From contig CAZXEU010000155.1 of assembly GCA_964639665.1 (NCBI GenBank), forward strand, positions 1 through 22,932: a DNA stretch of 22,932 bases. The letters are read 5' to 3'. The number at the start of each line of letters is the position of its first letter. The stretch's first letter is position 1. The notes beneath the pieces were generated by a model that did not search any database, was not told where the DNA came from, and was given only the letters and a program-made list of their open reading frames with translations. This DNA comes from CAZXEU01 sp964639665 (GTDB lineage: Bacteria > Bacteroidota > Rhodothermia > Rhodothermales > Bin80). Made by a program: the position numbers and the translations under genes. Of this stretch, positions 15,676 to 22,332 are shown piece by piece.

Positions 15676-15957
15676 ATGGATGACTGGAGAATAGTAGGCA
15701 CGCTGGCTGTGATAGTGTTTGGTGCTGTAAGCTGGGCCCGGGCTGTCATACTAGGCCAAGAGAAGCGAGTCAACCGAACCCTTGACCAGAAGTCCGGACA
15801 TTGGGACAAGAGATTCGATGACTGGACCAACAGCTTCAACAACAAATTTGACAGTCTTGAAAAACAGATCGCGAATTCGGAGAACAGACTCAGGGATGAA
15901 ATGAAAGACATTAAGGCCGATATGAGAGACATCAAGCTCCAACTGAGCAGAGAATAG
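15676..15957 (+). CDS. Small membrane-anchored coiled-coil protein, unknown function
   Basis: A 93-residue frame that looks real. Residues about 6-25 are a single hydrophobic helix (IVGTLAVIVFGAVSWARAVI). From about residue 28 the chain is charged, with WDKRFDDWTNSFNNKFDSLEK and then a heptad-like tail, IANSENRLRDEMKDIKADMRDIKLQL. This predicts a bitopic protein with a cytoplasmic or periplasmic coiled coil. I recognise no family. Its DNA is visibly richer in A and T than the flanking core genes, suggesting a different origin, and it starts the accessory zone that follows recA. Only a weak purine-rich run (GAGATAGAG) precedes the ATG. It could be a phage-like or host accessory protein; that is not determinable here. 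Confidence 0.55.
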   Translation: MDDWRIVGTLAVIVFGAVSWARAVILGQEKRVNRTLDQKSGHWDKRFDDWTNSFNNKFDSLEKQIANSENRLRDEMKDIKADMRDIKLQLSRE

Positions 15958-16079
15958 CTGACAGCATTCTTCCCACCGGATACACCTTTGCATCCCGCCA
16001 CGGATGTCGGGCGCAGCCATCGATCGCGTCGCGAGTGGGCACAAGAAGTGGAGGGGCACTCAGGCGTATAGTGGCGACG

Positions 16080-16460
16080 CTAACCGGGTCGTTTACCTTC
16101 CTCGCGAGTTGCGCTAAGTGCTTTCCCACAGGTGAGCGAAAACCGCATGCGGGATTCAAAGCCTCCCAGGCCGGCCATGTCCTGTTCCAACCTATCGTAT
16201 TCTAGGGGCTGGACAGCCGCATCTAGTATAGCGTCCTGCTCACGATAAAGACTAGGTGGCAGCGGCGGCCTCGCGCGCCCTACCTTGTTCTGGTCCGAGC
16301 CCAGTGCCTGGGCAATGGCCTTGTTGGTCATGTCGCCTGTCAACATGAAAACCATCTACGACCGTTTCAGCAACCGGGTCGACACGCCGTGCGATCGCGG
16401 CCCCCGCTGAAGGCACTGTAGGTTCGCATCTGGCAGTTCGATGTTGCCTGCTACCCGCAT
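16080..16460 (-). pseudogene. IS630-family transposase, N-terminal remnant with in-frame stop
   Basis: From the ATG at 16460 the frame reads MRVAGNIELPDANLQC, a region ending STRLLKRS, a TAG (16356-16358), and then MVFMLTGDMTNKAIAQALGSDQNKVGR. This matches the order of an IS630-type transposase start: a short N-terminal strand, an S-T-x-R-x-x-x-R segment, and a winged-helix HTH of the form ADGMTNKAIAQALG. After the HTH the expected WRRRF sequence is lost and the frame runs on to 16080 with no DDE catalytic domain. It is therefore a truncated, dead transposase. The family call rests on recognising the HTH, not on a search. Its orientation is opposite to the C-terminal fragment at 17303, so they are not simply two ends of one intact element. 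Confidence 0.65.
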
Positions 16461-16537
16461 GGCTATCCCTTTTCAGTGAGCGTCTGATGGGGGATAAGGC
16501 CGAATTGCGAGACATAGTCAATACGTTGTTCGAAACA

Positions 16538-16582
16538 ATTCACTATTAGTGAATCGCCAATTGTCCGGGGCCGTCCCGGACA
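16538..16582. repeat. Two perfect palindromes at the presumed 5' end of the IS630 remnant
   Basis: ATTCACTA (16538-16545) and TAGTGAAT (16547-16554) are exact reverse complements around one base. Eight bases on, TGTCCGGG (16562-16569) and CCCGGACA (16575-16582) pair exactly over a 5-nt loop. They lie 80-125 nt upstream of the transposase start, where a terminal inverted repeat is expected. A degenerate form of the first, AATTCTCATTCTGAATTG at 17439-17456, follows the other transposase fragment. Confidence 0.5.
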
Positions 16583-16614
16583 GGATCTGGGTATCTCAAT
16601 CAAGGCGGCTGCCG

Positions 16615-17100
16615 CTAGGCAGGCGGGCGGACTAGCCAGCGTATCGTAAGGGCGGTCGATCCCCATTCTTGACCTGATACAACGCCAAACCAGGGATGGC
16701 GGCCCCAAGCTGCACTGGGAAGCCTGTCACCGACCCGATCCACGAGATCATGTAGAGAGTAGATATCCTTCTGCCAATTCGATGGGGCCGTCCGCCACAT
16801 TTCGGGTGGAGCACCGATCCTGGCTTTCGGCCACGGTAGCCAATGGACTAGAAGGTACCGAACCGGTTTGAATCGAAGCATAGCTGGGTTCACCGCGTGT
16901 TCTCGCTTACCTAACCTTACGGCGATCCTTCCGGGACGCACCTCGGAGTCGCCAAGAGCGACGCGCAGTTGATCGGCAACGTGGCAAACCATCCTCCCTG
17001 CCGACAACGCACCCCATATGGGGAGGCTCTCCGGTGAGAGCCGGTCGATCCGAGTGTGGATCCTGGCACGCGCGGGGCGGCTACAAAGGGATCGGCTCAT
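16615..17100 (-). pseudogene. DUF1569/DinB-like protein, probably damaged at the C-terminus
   Basis: From the ATG at 17100 the frame gives about 161 residues with features of the DUF1569 (DinB-like four-helix) family: RIDRLSPESLPIWGALSAG followed by MVCHVADQLRVALGD near residue 40, LPWPK in the middle, and HPWFGVVSGQEWG near the end. In the family the last motif leads into an HxDHHLRQF metal-ligand segment. Here the chain instead ends TALTIRWLVRPPA and stops, so at least two ligands are missing, by frameshift or decay. Function of intact members is poorly known; DinB-like folds include thiol transferases and metal-dependent enzymes. It lies between two transposase remnants. If the diverged tail is tolerated it could still be a small intact gene. 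Confidence 0.5.
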
Positions 17101-17302
17101 TGATTCCAAAGAATCCTTCTTCGTCCGACGGCGGCGTCAAGCGCTTTGGTCAGATCCAAAGCGTACGAAAGCGAGGATACCGTTAGGCAGGAAATTCGAG
17201 CCTGCCTGGGCTCTGTGAACTTACGGAATTTGGAAGGTCCGCAGAACGGACGACATATTCTGCAGGCCACGCGCGGCACGCAACTAGCTGCGCTCATGCC
17301 TC

Positions 17303-17398
17303 ATGTTTTGGCGGAGCCTCAAGGACCAAATTGAAACCTACAACGAGAATCCGTAGCCACTGGCCAGGACGAAGACAGCCGACGAGCTTCTCTGGTAG
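17303..17398 (+). pseudogene. IS630-family transposase, C-terminal remnant
   Basis: This frame reads FWRSLKDQIETYNENP, then TAG (17354-17356), then PLARTKTADELLW and a second stop. It matches the end of IS630-type transposases, where a helix ends in YNENPKPFVWTKTADEIL. The Lys of NPKP has become a stop and Trp before TK has become Arg. The catalytic part upstream is not recognisable, so only the tail remains. It is on the opposite strand from the N-terminal remnant at 16460. An imperfect palindrome like the one beside that remnant follows at 17439-17456, which would mark the element's 3' end. Confidence 0.6.
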
Positions 17399-17459
17399 TT
17401 ACGGCGGGCGAGGCCGGCATTGGCTCTTGCTTCCTTCGAATTCTCATTCTGAATTGGGT

Positions 17460-17830
17460 GGTGCACTTGATGCACTAGCTTCCAAGTGTCGATCATGGAT
17501 CCCATGATGCGAGGACGTGACAGCTACCAGGACAAGGCGATGGTAGCGTGGGCTGTGCCTCGTCGTGCGGACACGCTGCTCGGAGCGCGAAATCCTGTCA
17601 TATGCGGGCTACGTATAGTGACTGTGCATTGGCTCGTCGCGCTAGGCGCGGAAGGTGGATGATGGGATCTTCCAGGGACTCGGCCCCGGCCAGGAGACCT
17701 CGCGCGAAGGGTAACCACGGAATTACGCAAAGTTCTTCCTTCGTGCCAACCGGAATCAATTCGCGCTATGGATGGCGGCAAAGCCGGTTGGAATGAGCTA
17801 GCATCGTGTCCCGCATGGGCTTTGACGGCT
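17460..17830 (-). pseudogene. Decayed partial copy of the neighbouring aldo/keto reductase
   Basis: The DNA aligns by eye with about 18345-18740, inside the intact aldo/keto reductase at 18272-19249, in the same orientation. Shared blocks include GGTAGCG, CACGGAATTACGC and the run ending CATTTCGCGCT/CAATTCGCGCT. Translated in different frames, the minus strand gives ARRGTAHATIALSW (compare ATRRGTAPATVALSW) and EELCVIPWLPFARGLLAGAESLEDP (compare EEGLGVIPWSPLARGLLARGESLEDP), so frameshifts separate the pieces. The N-terminal half with the catalytic tetrad is missing. The copy fades on its left near 17460, just where the presumed end of the IS630 remnant lies, suggesting that insertion helped to truncate it. 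The boundaries are approximate. Confidence 0.7.
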
Positions 17831-18271
17831 GGTTACGCGGGCTTGGCCCGGCGGCACGGCGATGCCCGGAACGCCACGACGAAAGTACTCGGGATTGCGG
17901 CCGAGGCCCTATTTCATGACGCTTTGCCGCGGGCTGCTCACCTCGCGGGCTTTGCCGAAATGAACCATGCAGGGACGCGTCCGCGCCAGCTCGCGGTGGT
18001 AGTGCGTATCGTTTTGCCGGTCCATGGATTTCCGGGCACAGTACCTGGTATACTTCCGGGACCCGAATCGGTGTGGGTAGCCTTTGCAGCAGTTTTTCGC
18101 CTGTATTGGGCTTTGGAGAATCCGTAGTCAGTTTATCATAAGGGCCGTGACAGCGAGCACGGCACGCCTGGATCGGCCATCAGCCGGGGATGCGTCTTGC
18201 CAGAGACGGAATGGCGTGTGTAGCCTGCCCTGCGGAGCGATTTCTCCGCGCGGTGCCCACTGCGCAGCATT
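17831..18271. other. Unassigned stretch between the pseudogene and the aldo/keto reductase
   Basis: No gene is supported. On the minus strand an open segment of about 70 codons from near 18120 to a TAG at 17909-17911 encodes a protein-like piece (SMDRQNDTHYHRELARTRP) that I cannot assign; it may be a fragment of another decayed gene. On the plus strand a 119-codon frame at 17768-18127 partly overlaps the decayed reductase copy and has no recognisable motif, so I read it as chance. GGAG and CTCC around 18237-18256 form a weak hairpin without a T-run. Confidence 0.35.
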
Positions 18272-19249
18272 TCAGTGGCCAATAACGGCGTGCGGTACGT
18301 AGGACCCCTCCAGCTCGGCCACGTCTTCTTCCGACAGCTCAAGGTCGAGGGCCTGAACGGCCACATCAAGATGCGCCAGCTTTGAGGTGCCGATGATAGG
18401 CGCCGTGACGCCTGGGCGTGATAGCAGCCAGGATAGGGCAACGGTAGCGGGAGCGGTGCCTCGCCTTGTGGCTACCCGCTGCACAGAGCGTGAAACCTCT
18501 GCATCTGCAGGGTGCGTATAGCGCCTGTGCATCAGCTTGTCGCTCTCGGCACGGACGGTGGCAGGCGGATCCTCCAGTGACTCGCCTCTCGCGAGGAGCC
18601 CTCGCGCAAGCGGCGACCACGGAATTACGCCCAGTCCTTCCTCCTTGCAGAGCGGAATCATTTCGCGCTCTTCCTCGCGATAGAGCAGGTTGTAGTGATT
18701 CTGCATGGAGACAAAGCGGGCCCAGCCGTTGCGCTCGCTTGCGCCGAGCATGCGGGCCAGTTGCCAGGCGTACATGGAGCTGGCGCCGAGGTAGCGCACC
18801 TTGCCTTGTCTTACCAGCTGGTCCAGCGCCTCAAGGGTTTCCTCGATCGGCACAGCCGGGTCATAGCGGTGGATCTGGTAGAGATCGATGGCCTCGACGC
18901 CCAGTCTGCGCAGGCTGGCCTCGCAGGCCTGAACAATATGCTTCCGCGACAAGCCTCCCATGTTCTGCGCCTTTGCCATGGGAAAGAACACCTTGGAGGC
19001 CAGCACGATCTCGTCCATACGGCCGTACTCTTTCAGTGCGCGGCCCGTGATTTCCTCGCTCACTCCGTAGGAATAGATATCTGCTGTGTCAAAAAAGTTG
19101 ATACCCAGTTCCAGGGCCCGACGAAAGAAGGGCTGCGAAGCCTCCTCATCCAGTATCCACGGCTGCCAGCCCGGGTCTCCATACGTCATGCATCCCAGAC
19201 AAAGTCTGGAAACGGAAAGGCCCGTTCGGCCAAGCCTGGAATACTTCAT
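18272..19249 (-). CDS. Aldo/keto reductase
   Basis: A 325-residue NAD(P)H-dependent oxidoreductase of the aldo/keto reductase superfamily, normal length, cytoplasmic. The catalytic tetrad is intact: Asp54 in NFFDTADIY, Tyr59, Lys86 in LASKVFF and His127 in LYQIHRYD. The cofactor region includes GASSMYAWQL, SMQNHYNLLYREEE, GVIPWSPLARG and, near the end, VTAPIIGTSKLAHLD. It resembles the group of oxidoreductases with MKYSRLGRTGLSVSRLCLG at the N-terminus, for which substrates vary (aldehydes, ketones, sugars); I cannot assign one. It lies 81 nt after the outer-membrane protein gene on the same strand and may share its transcript. A decayed partial paralog lies about 440 nt beyond its 3' end. 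Confidence 0.93.
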   Translation of the reverse strand: MKYSRLGRTGLSVSRLCLGCMTYGDPGWQPWILDEEASQPFFRRALELGINFFDTADIYSYGVSEEITGRALKEYGRMDEIVLASKVFFPMAKAQNMGGLSRKHIVQACEASLRRLGVEAIDLYQIHRYDPAVPIEETLEALDQLVRQGKVRYLGASSMYAWQLARMLGASERNGWARFVSMQNHYNLLYREEEREMIPLCKEEGLGVIPWSPLARGLLARGESLEDPPATVRAESDKLMHRRYTHPADAEVSRSVQRVATRRGTAPATVALSWLLSRPGVTAPIIGTSKLAHLDVAVQALDLELSEEDVAELEGSYVPHAVIGH

Positions 19250-19330
19250 CGATCAGGGAGCGTTGGTAGAAGGGCAGCAATATACGCGCATTGCCGCAGG
19301 CCTATGCAAGAATCAAGACAATCGCCCCCG

Positions 19331-20101
19331 TCAGTCGACAAGGTTGAAGGAATAGGTCAGGCTTGCATTCCACTGGAATTCGCCTCCGCCCGCGATATCC
19401 GAGCGCAGCGGCGTATTGATCATCCAGGAAAGGGAAAGCGGCAGGGAGCTGCTGGAAAGCGAGGTCCTTAACGTGAAATAGAATCCGGTGCCGTCGTCTA
19501 TCCTGAGATGGTACACCTGCGGATCAACAGACACGAAATACCCCGGCCGGAATTCCACGCCGGAAACGCTGGCATTCAGCCGGATGTACTGAATGTAGTC
19601 CGGAGCGGATTCCTCAAATCCGTGTGATGCCAGAAAGTAGAGGGCAACTCGTGCTCTTGGCGCGAGCCGGTAGGAGGCAAGGGTTTCGCCGGCGATGAAG
19701 CGCCGGGCTTCCATGATTTCTTTCGAGGCGCCGTCTTCCTCGAACATGTAGGGCCTGAACGAGATGGCGGGATGTGCCCCGATATCCAGCCGGATTCTGC
19801 CGCGCTGCAGCAGATCATATCGCCACCAGAACAGGAACGCCCAGGGCCGCCCTTCCAGCGCGAATCTGAACTCGGGCTCGAAGCTGAGTCCGTTCTTCTC
19901 GGCAACCATCCTTAGTAGCGCTGCCGGCTCGCCCAGGGTCAGATTCGGTATCGTTGAAATTCCGTTATTGGTGACGGAGATCGAGCCGCTGAAGTTGTCA
20001 AGGGTCCGCTCGCTGTCTGCCTCCTGCGCGTATGCGCAAAGCACCGCGCACTGAATGGCAAAAAAAAGCAGAGCGGCTTTGATCGAAGAAGCCGCATTCA
20101 T
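19331..20101 (-). CDS. Secreted or outer-membrane protein of unknown function
   Basis: A 256-residue protein with a clear signal peptide (MNAASSIKAALLFFAIQCAV, then LCAYA, cleavage probably AYA/QE). The mature part begins FSGSISVTNNGISTIPNLTLGEPA and is rich in alternating hydrophobic/polar strands (FEPEFRFALEGRPWAFLFWWRYDLL, GIEFRPGYFVSVDPQ-like, and a final YSFNLVD), which suggests a beta-barrel or beta-sandwich. I recall similar hypothetical proteins in Bacteroidota but know no function. The frame stays open to 20230, but I chose the ATG at 20101, since it places the signal peptide at the N-terminus; the extra 43 residues are Arg/Gly-rich and unlikely. The downstream neighbour is the aldo/keto reductase. 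Confidence 0.8.
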   Translation of the reverse strand: MNAASSIKAALLFFAIQCAVLCAYAQEADSERTLDNFSGSISVTNNGISTIPNLTLGEPAALLRMVAEKNGLSFEPEFRFALEGRPWAFLFWWRYDLLQRGRIRLDIGAHPAISFRPYMFEEDGASKEIMEARRFIAGETLASYRLAPRARVALYFLASHGFEESAPDYIQYIRLNASVSGVEFRPGYFVSVDPQVYHLRIDDGTGFYFTLRTSLSSSSLPLSLSWMINTPLRSDIAGGGEFQWNASLTYSFNLVD

Positions 20102-20859
20102 GGACTGCAGGCAATCTTGCCGAAAAGGCCGTCCGCGGCGCGTCGCGCCTGAGTGCGCAGACGGCGCATCATGAAGTGCTTCCGCAACAGGACACGGGGC
20201 GCCGCGTGCGTATTTGCCAAGTAGCCTCATGCTTCCTGTCCTGCACAGGTTCTCATTCTCCGCGCCGGCAACGTCATTGCTCTGGCTGATTCTGCAAGTG
20301 TTCGGCTACAAGGTAAGCGGAAGAGTGGAGCGTAGGGTAGAGGAATAACTAGCGGGGATGCTACTCCATGGCCCCGGATCACAGGCAGTCGCCGCATGCC
20401 CTTTCGCCCGCTAACCAGCGGATGCAGTGCTGCAACCGTCAGAACCTGCTGAGTGCGTGCAATTCCGCCTGGCGGCGTCAGCTTACAGGCTGTCCATCGG
20501 AGAAATCAGTGGCCTGGACCGGACTCCGACAGATGGCGTACGGCAGGGCCCGGCGCGCGCGCCAGGCCAACGTGCACGAGCCGGCCCCGCATGCCGTCTT
20601 GCGGCGCAAGCTATCCGGCTGAATCTGCTGCTGCGAAGGGCCAAGGAACGGAAGGTCCGGTCGGGTATACGTATGGGATACCGCATGCTGCGGGGACTTC
20701 TCGCGGTGCTCGTATTCTGGCGGACGCGCGTCTATGCGGCTTGCCGGGGTCGTATTGGACCTGGCAGGCATTCCCGATTTGCGATTCTCCAGGGTCTCAA
20801 GAGCACTGGAACCCGGCCCAAGGCGTGCGTTTCATGGGCGCGCGGTACCTTCTCTCAGG
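20102..20859. other. Divergent intergenic region upstream of the arsenosugar genes
   Basis: About 760 nt separate the leftward outer-membrane protein from the rightward arsenosugar pair. Frames extending upstream of the AhpD-like start (for example from 20427, 20453 and 20734) give Arg/Pro/Gly-rich products without motifs and I do not accept them. I could not recognise a tRNA, riboswitch, or an ArsR-type operator. A GC-rich alternating run, CGGCGCGCGCGCC, sits at 20550-20562. The promoters of both flanking units must lie here. Confidence 0.35.
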
Positions 20860-21192
20860 ATGGAAACGTACTACCACAAGGAGCACCTGCCACGCTTTGC
20901 CGAAATCGCGGAAGGCAACAAGGAGCTGGCCACGGCCTTCTTTGCCTGGTACAACCGGGTTTTCGAGGACGGGGCGCTGACGGCGCGCGAAAAGGCGCTG
21001 ATCGCCCTTGCCGTTGCCCATGCCATCCAGTGTCCGTACTGCATTGACGCGTACACGCAGGCAAGCCTGGAACGCGGTTCGGATCTGGAAGAGATGACGG
21101 AAGCACTGCATGTGGCGGCGGCCATAAGGGGCGGAGCATCGCTGGTGCACGGCGTCCAGATGCTGGACGAGGTCAAGAAATTGAGCATGTAG
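20860..21192 (+). CDS. Arsenosugar biosynthesis-associated AhpD/peroxidase-like protein
   Basis: A 110-residue protein of the carboxymuconolactone decarboxylase/AhpD fold. It begins METYYHKEHLPRFAEIAEGN, contains GALTAREKALIALAVAHAIQ and the redox pair CPYC (Cys58, Cys61), and ends with HVAAAIRGGASLVHGVQM and KKLSM. This whole pattern is that of the small protein found beside ArsS in arsenosugar gene clusters. The CxxC suggests thiol redox chemistry, perhaps reducing an arsenic intermediate, which is inference. The ATG at 20860 is chosen because homologs begin at MExYYH; AGGAT just before it overlaps the start codon. It is separated from arsS by only three bases (21193-21195), so the two are co-transcribed. 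Confidence 0.88.
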   Translation: METYYHKEHLPRFAEIAEGNKELATAFFAWYNRVFEDGALTAREKALIALAVAHAIQCPYCIDAYTQASLERGSDLEEMTEALHVAAAIRGGASLVHGVQMLDEVKKLSM

Positions 21193-21195
21193 CGC

Positions 21196-22332
21196 ATGAC
21201 CGGAGCCACGATTGCGGAGCCCGCGACCCGGGAGTTCATCGCCGTGGACGTCCTTGGCCCGCGCGCGACCCGATCCTTGCGCCAGAGGCGTTTGCCGCTG
21301 GCGGACCCTGAACAGCAATTCCGCATCCTGGACGGGGCGCCGGTTAAGGCCGGACCTACCGGCACCGGCATATTCTGGCGCGACCTCGAGGCCTCCGGAT
21401 GGCCTGAGCTGCGGCCGAATTCCCTGGAAGTCGTCCAGATCAATCTGGGCAAGCTCTGCAATATGACCTGCAGGCACTGCCATGTCGATTCCGGACCGGA
21501 CAGAACGGAAGAGAACATGGACCGCGACACGGTCGATGCGTGCTTGCACCTGATCGACAAGTCCGGAGCCCGCATTGTCGACTTGACCGGGGGAGCGCCG
21601 GAGCTGAATCCGCACTTCGAATACCTGGTCGATGCATGCGTTCAGCGCGGCCTGCACGTAATGGACCGGTGCAACCTGACCATTCTGCTGGCGCGGCCCT
21701 ACCGCCACCTTCCGCGGTGGTTTGCCGAGCGCGGTGTTGAGGTAGTGTGTTCGCTGCCGCATTACCGAAGGCTCGGCACGGATGCGCAGCGGGGGGACGG
21801 CACCTACGACAAATCCATTCGGGCGCTTCGCCGCCTCAACGAGGCGGGCTACGGCAGGCCGGATACAGGCCTGACGCTGACCATCGTTACCAATCCCGTG
21901 GGGGCGTATCTCTCCGGCAACCAGGCATCCCTGGAGGCGCAGTGGAAGGCCGCGCTAGCGCGCAACCACGGCGTGCACTTTAACCGGCTACTGACGCTCA
22001 ACAACCTGCCCATGTCCAGATATCTGGAGTGGCTTGTCGAAACGGGCCAGGTGGCATCCTACCTGCACAGGCTGGTGGATGCATTCAATCCTGCCACCAT
22101 TGCCGGCCTGATGTGCCGCAACGTGCTCTCCATCTCATGGGACGGCTACCTGTACGACTGCGATTTCAATCAGCAGCTGGATCTCACGATGGATCTCGGC
22201 GGCCGCAGGCCGCACGTCAGCGACTTCGACCTGGCGGACTGGCATGCGCATGACGTGCGGACGGCGCGTCACTGCTATGGCTGCACGGCGGGCGCTGGCA
22301 GCAGCTGCGGGGGTGCCATAGTCGGCGCCTAG
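21196..22332 (+). CDS. arsS: Arsenosugar biosynthesis radical SAM protein ArsS
   Basis: A 378-residue radical SAM enzyme. The 4Fe-4S motif is C88-x3-C92-x2-C95 in LGKLCNMTCRHCHVDSGP. VDLTGGAPELNPHF, MDRCNLTIL, GTDAQRGDGTYDKSI and YDCDFNQ are family features. The C-terminus CYGCTAGAGSSCGG (from Cys360) is the auxiliary-cluster segment. ArsS adds the 5'-deoxyadenosyl group to dimethylarsenite on the way to arsenosugars. Two oddities: the SLPCY motif I remember as conserved reads CSLPHY here, with His189 in place of Cys and a new Cys185 four residues earlier; and the N-terminus carries about 35-40 extra residues before the usual start. No arsenite methyltransferase (arsM) is in the window. The stop shares CTAG with the convergent co-chaperone gene. 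Confidence 0.88.
   Translation: MTGATIAEPATREFIAVDVLGPRATRSLRQRRLPLADPEQQFRILDGAPVKAGPTGTGIFWRDLEASGWPELRPNSLEVVQINLGKLCNMTCRHCHVDSGPDRTEENMDRDTVDACLHLIDKSGARIVDLTGGAPELNPHFEYLVDACVQRGLHVMDRCNLTILLARPYRHLPRWFAERGVEVVCSLPHYRRLGTDAQRGDGTYDKSIRALRRLNEAGYGRPDTGLTLTIVTNPVGAYLSGNQASLEAQWKAALARNHGVHFNRLLTLNNLPMSRYLEWLVETGQVASYLHRLVDAFNPATIAGLMCRNVLSISWDGYLYDCDFNQQLDLTMDLGGRRPHVSDFDLADWHAHDVRTARHCYGCTAGAGSSCGGAIVGA

Noticed and set aside
19331..20230. 299-residue version of the outer-membrane protein starting at 20230
   Set aside because: It buries the signal peptide behind 43 Arg/Gly-rich residues; the ATG at 20101 is better.
20231..20300. Possible tRNA gene (AGGTTCTCATTC resembles a T-arm)
   Set aside because: No matching acceptor stem, anticodon arm or D-arm could be drawn.
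20427..20859. Upstream extension of the AhpD-like protein to 20427 or 20734
   Set aside because: The added residues are Arg/Pro-rich without motifs, and known family members start at the METYYH-type sequence.
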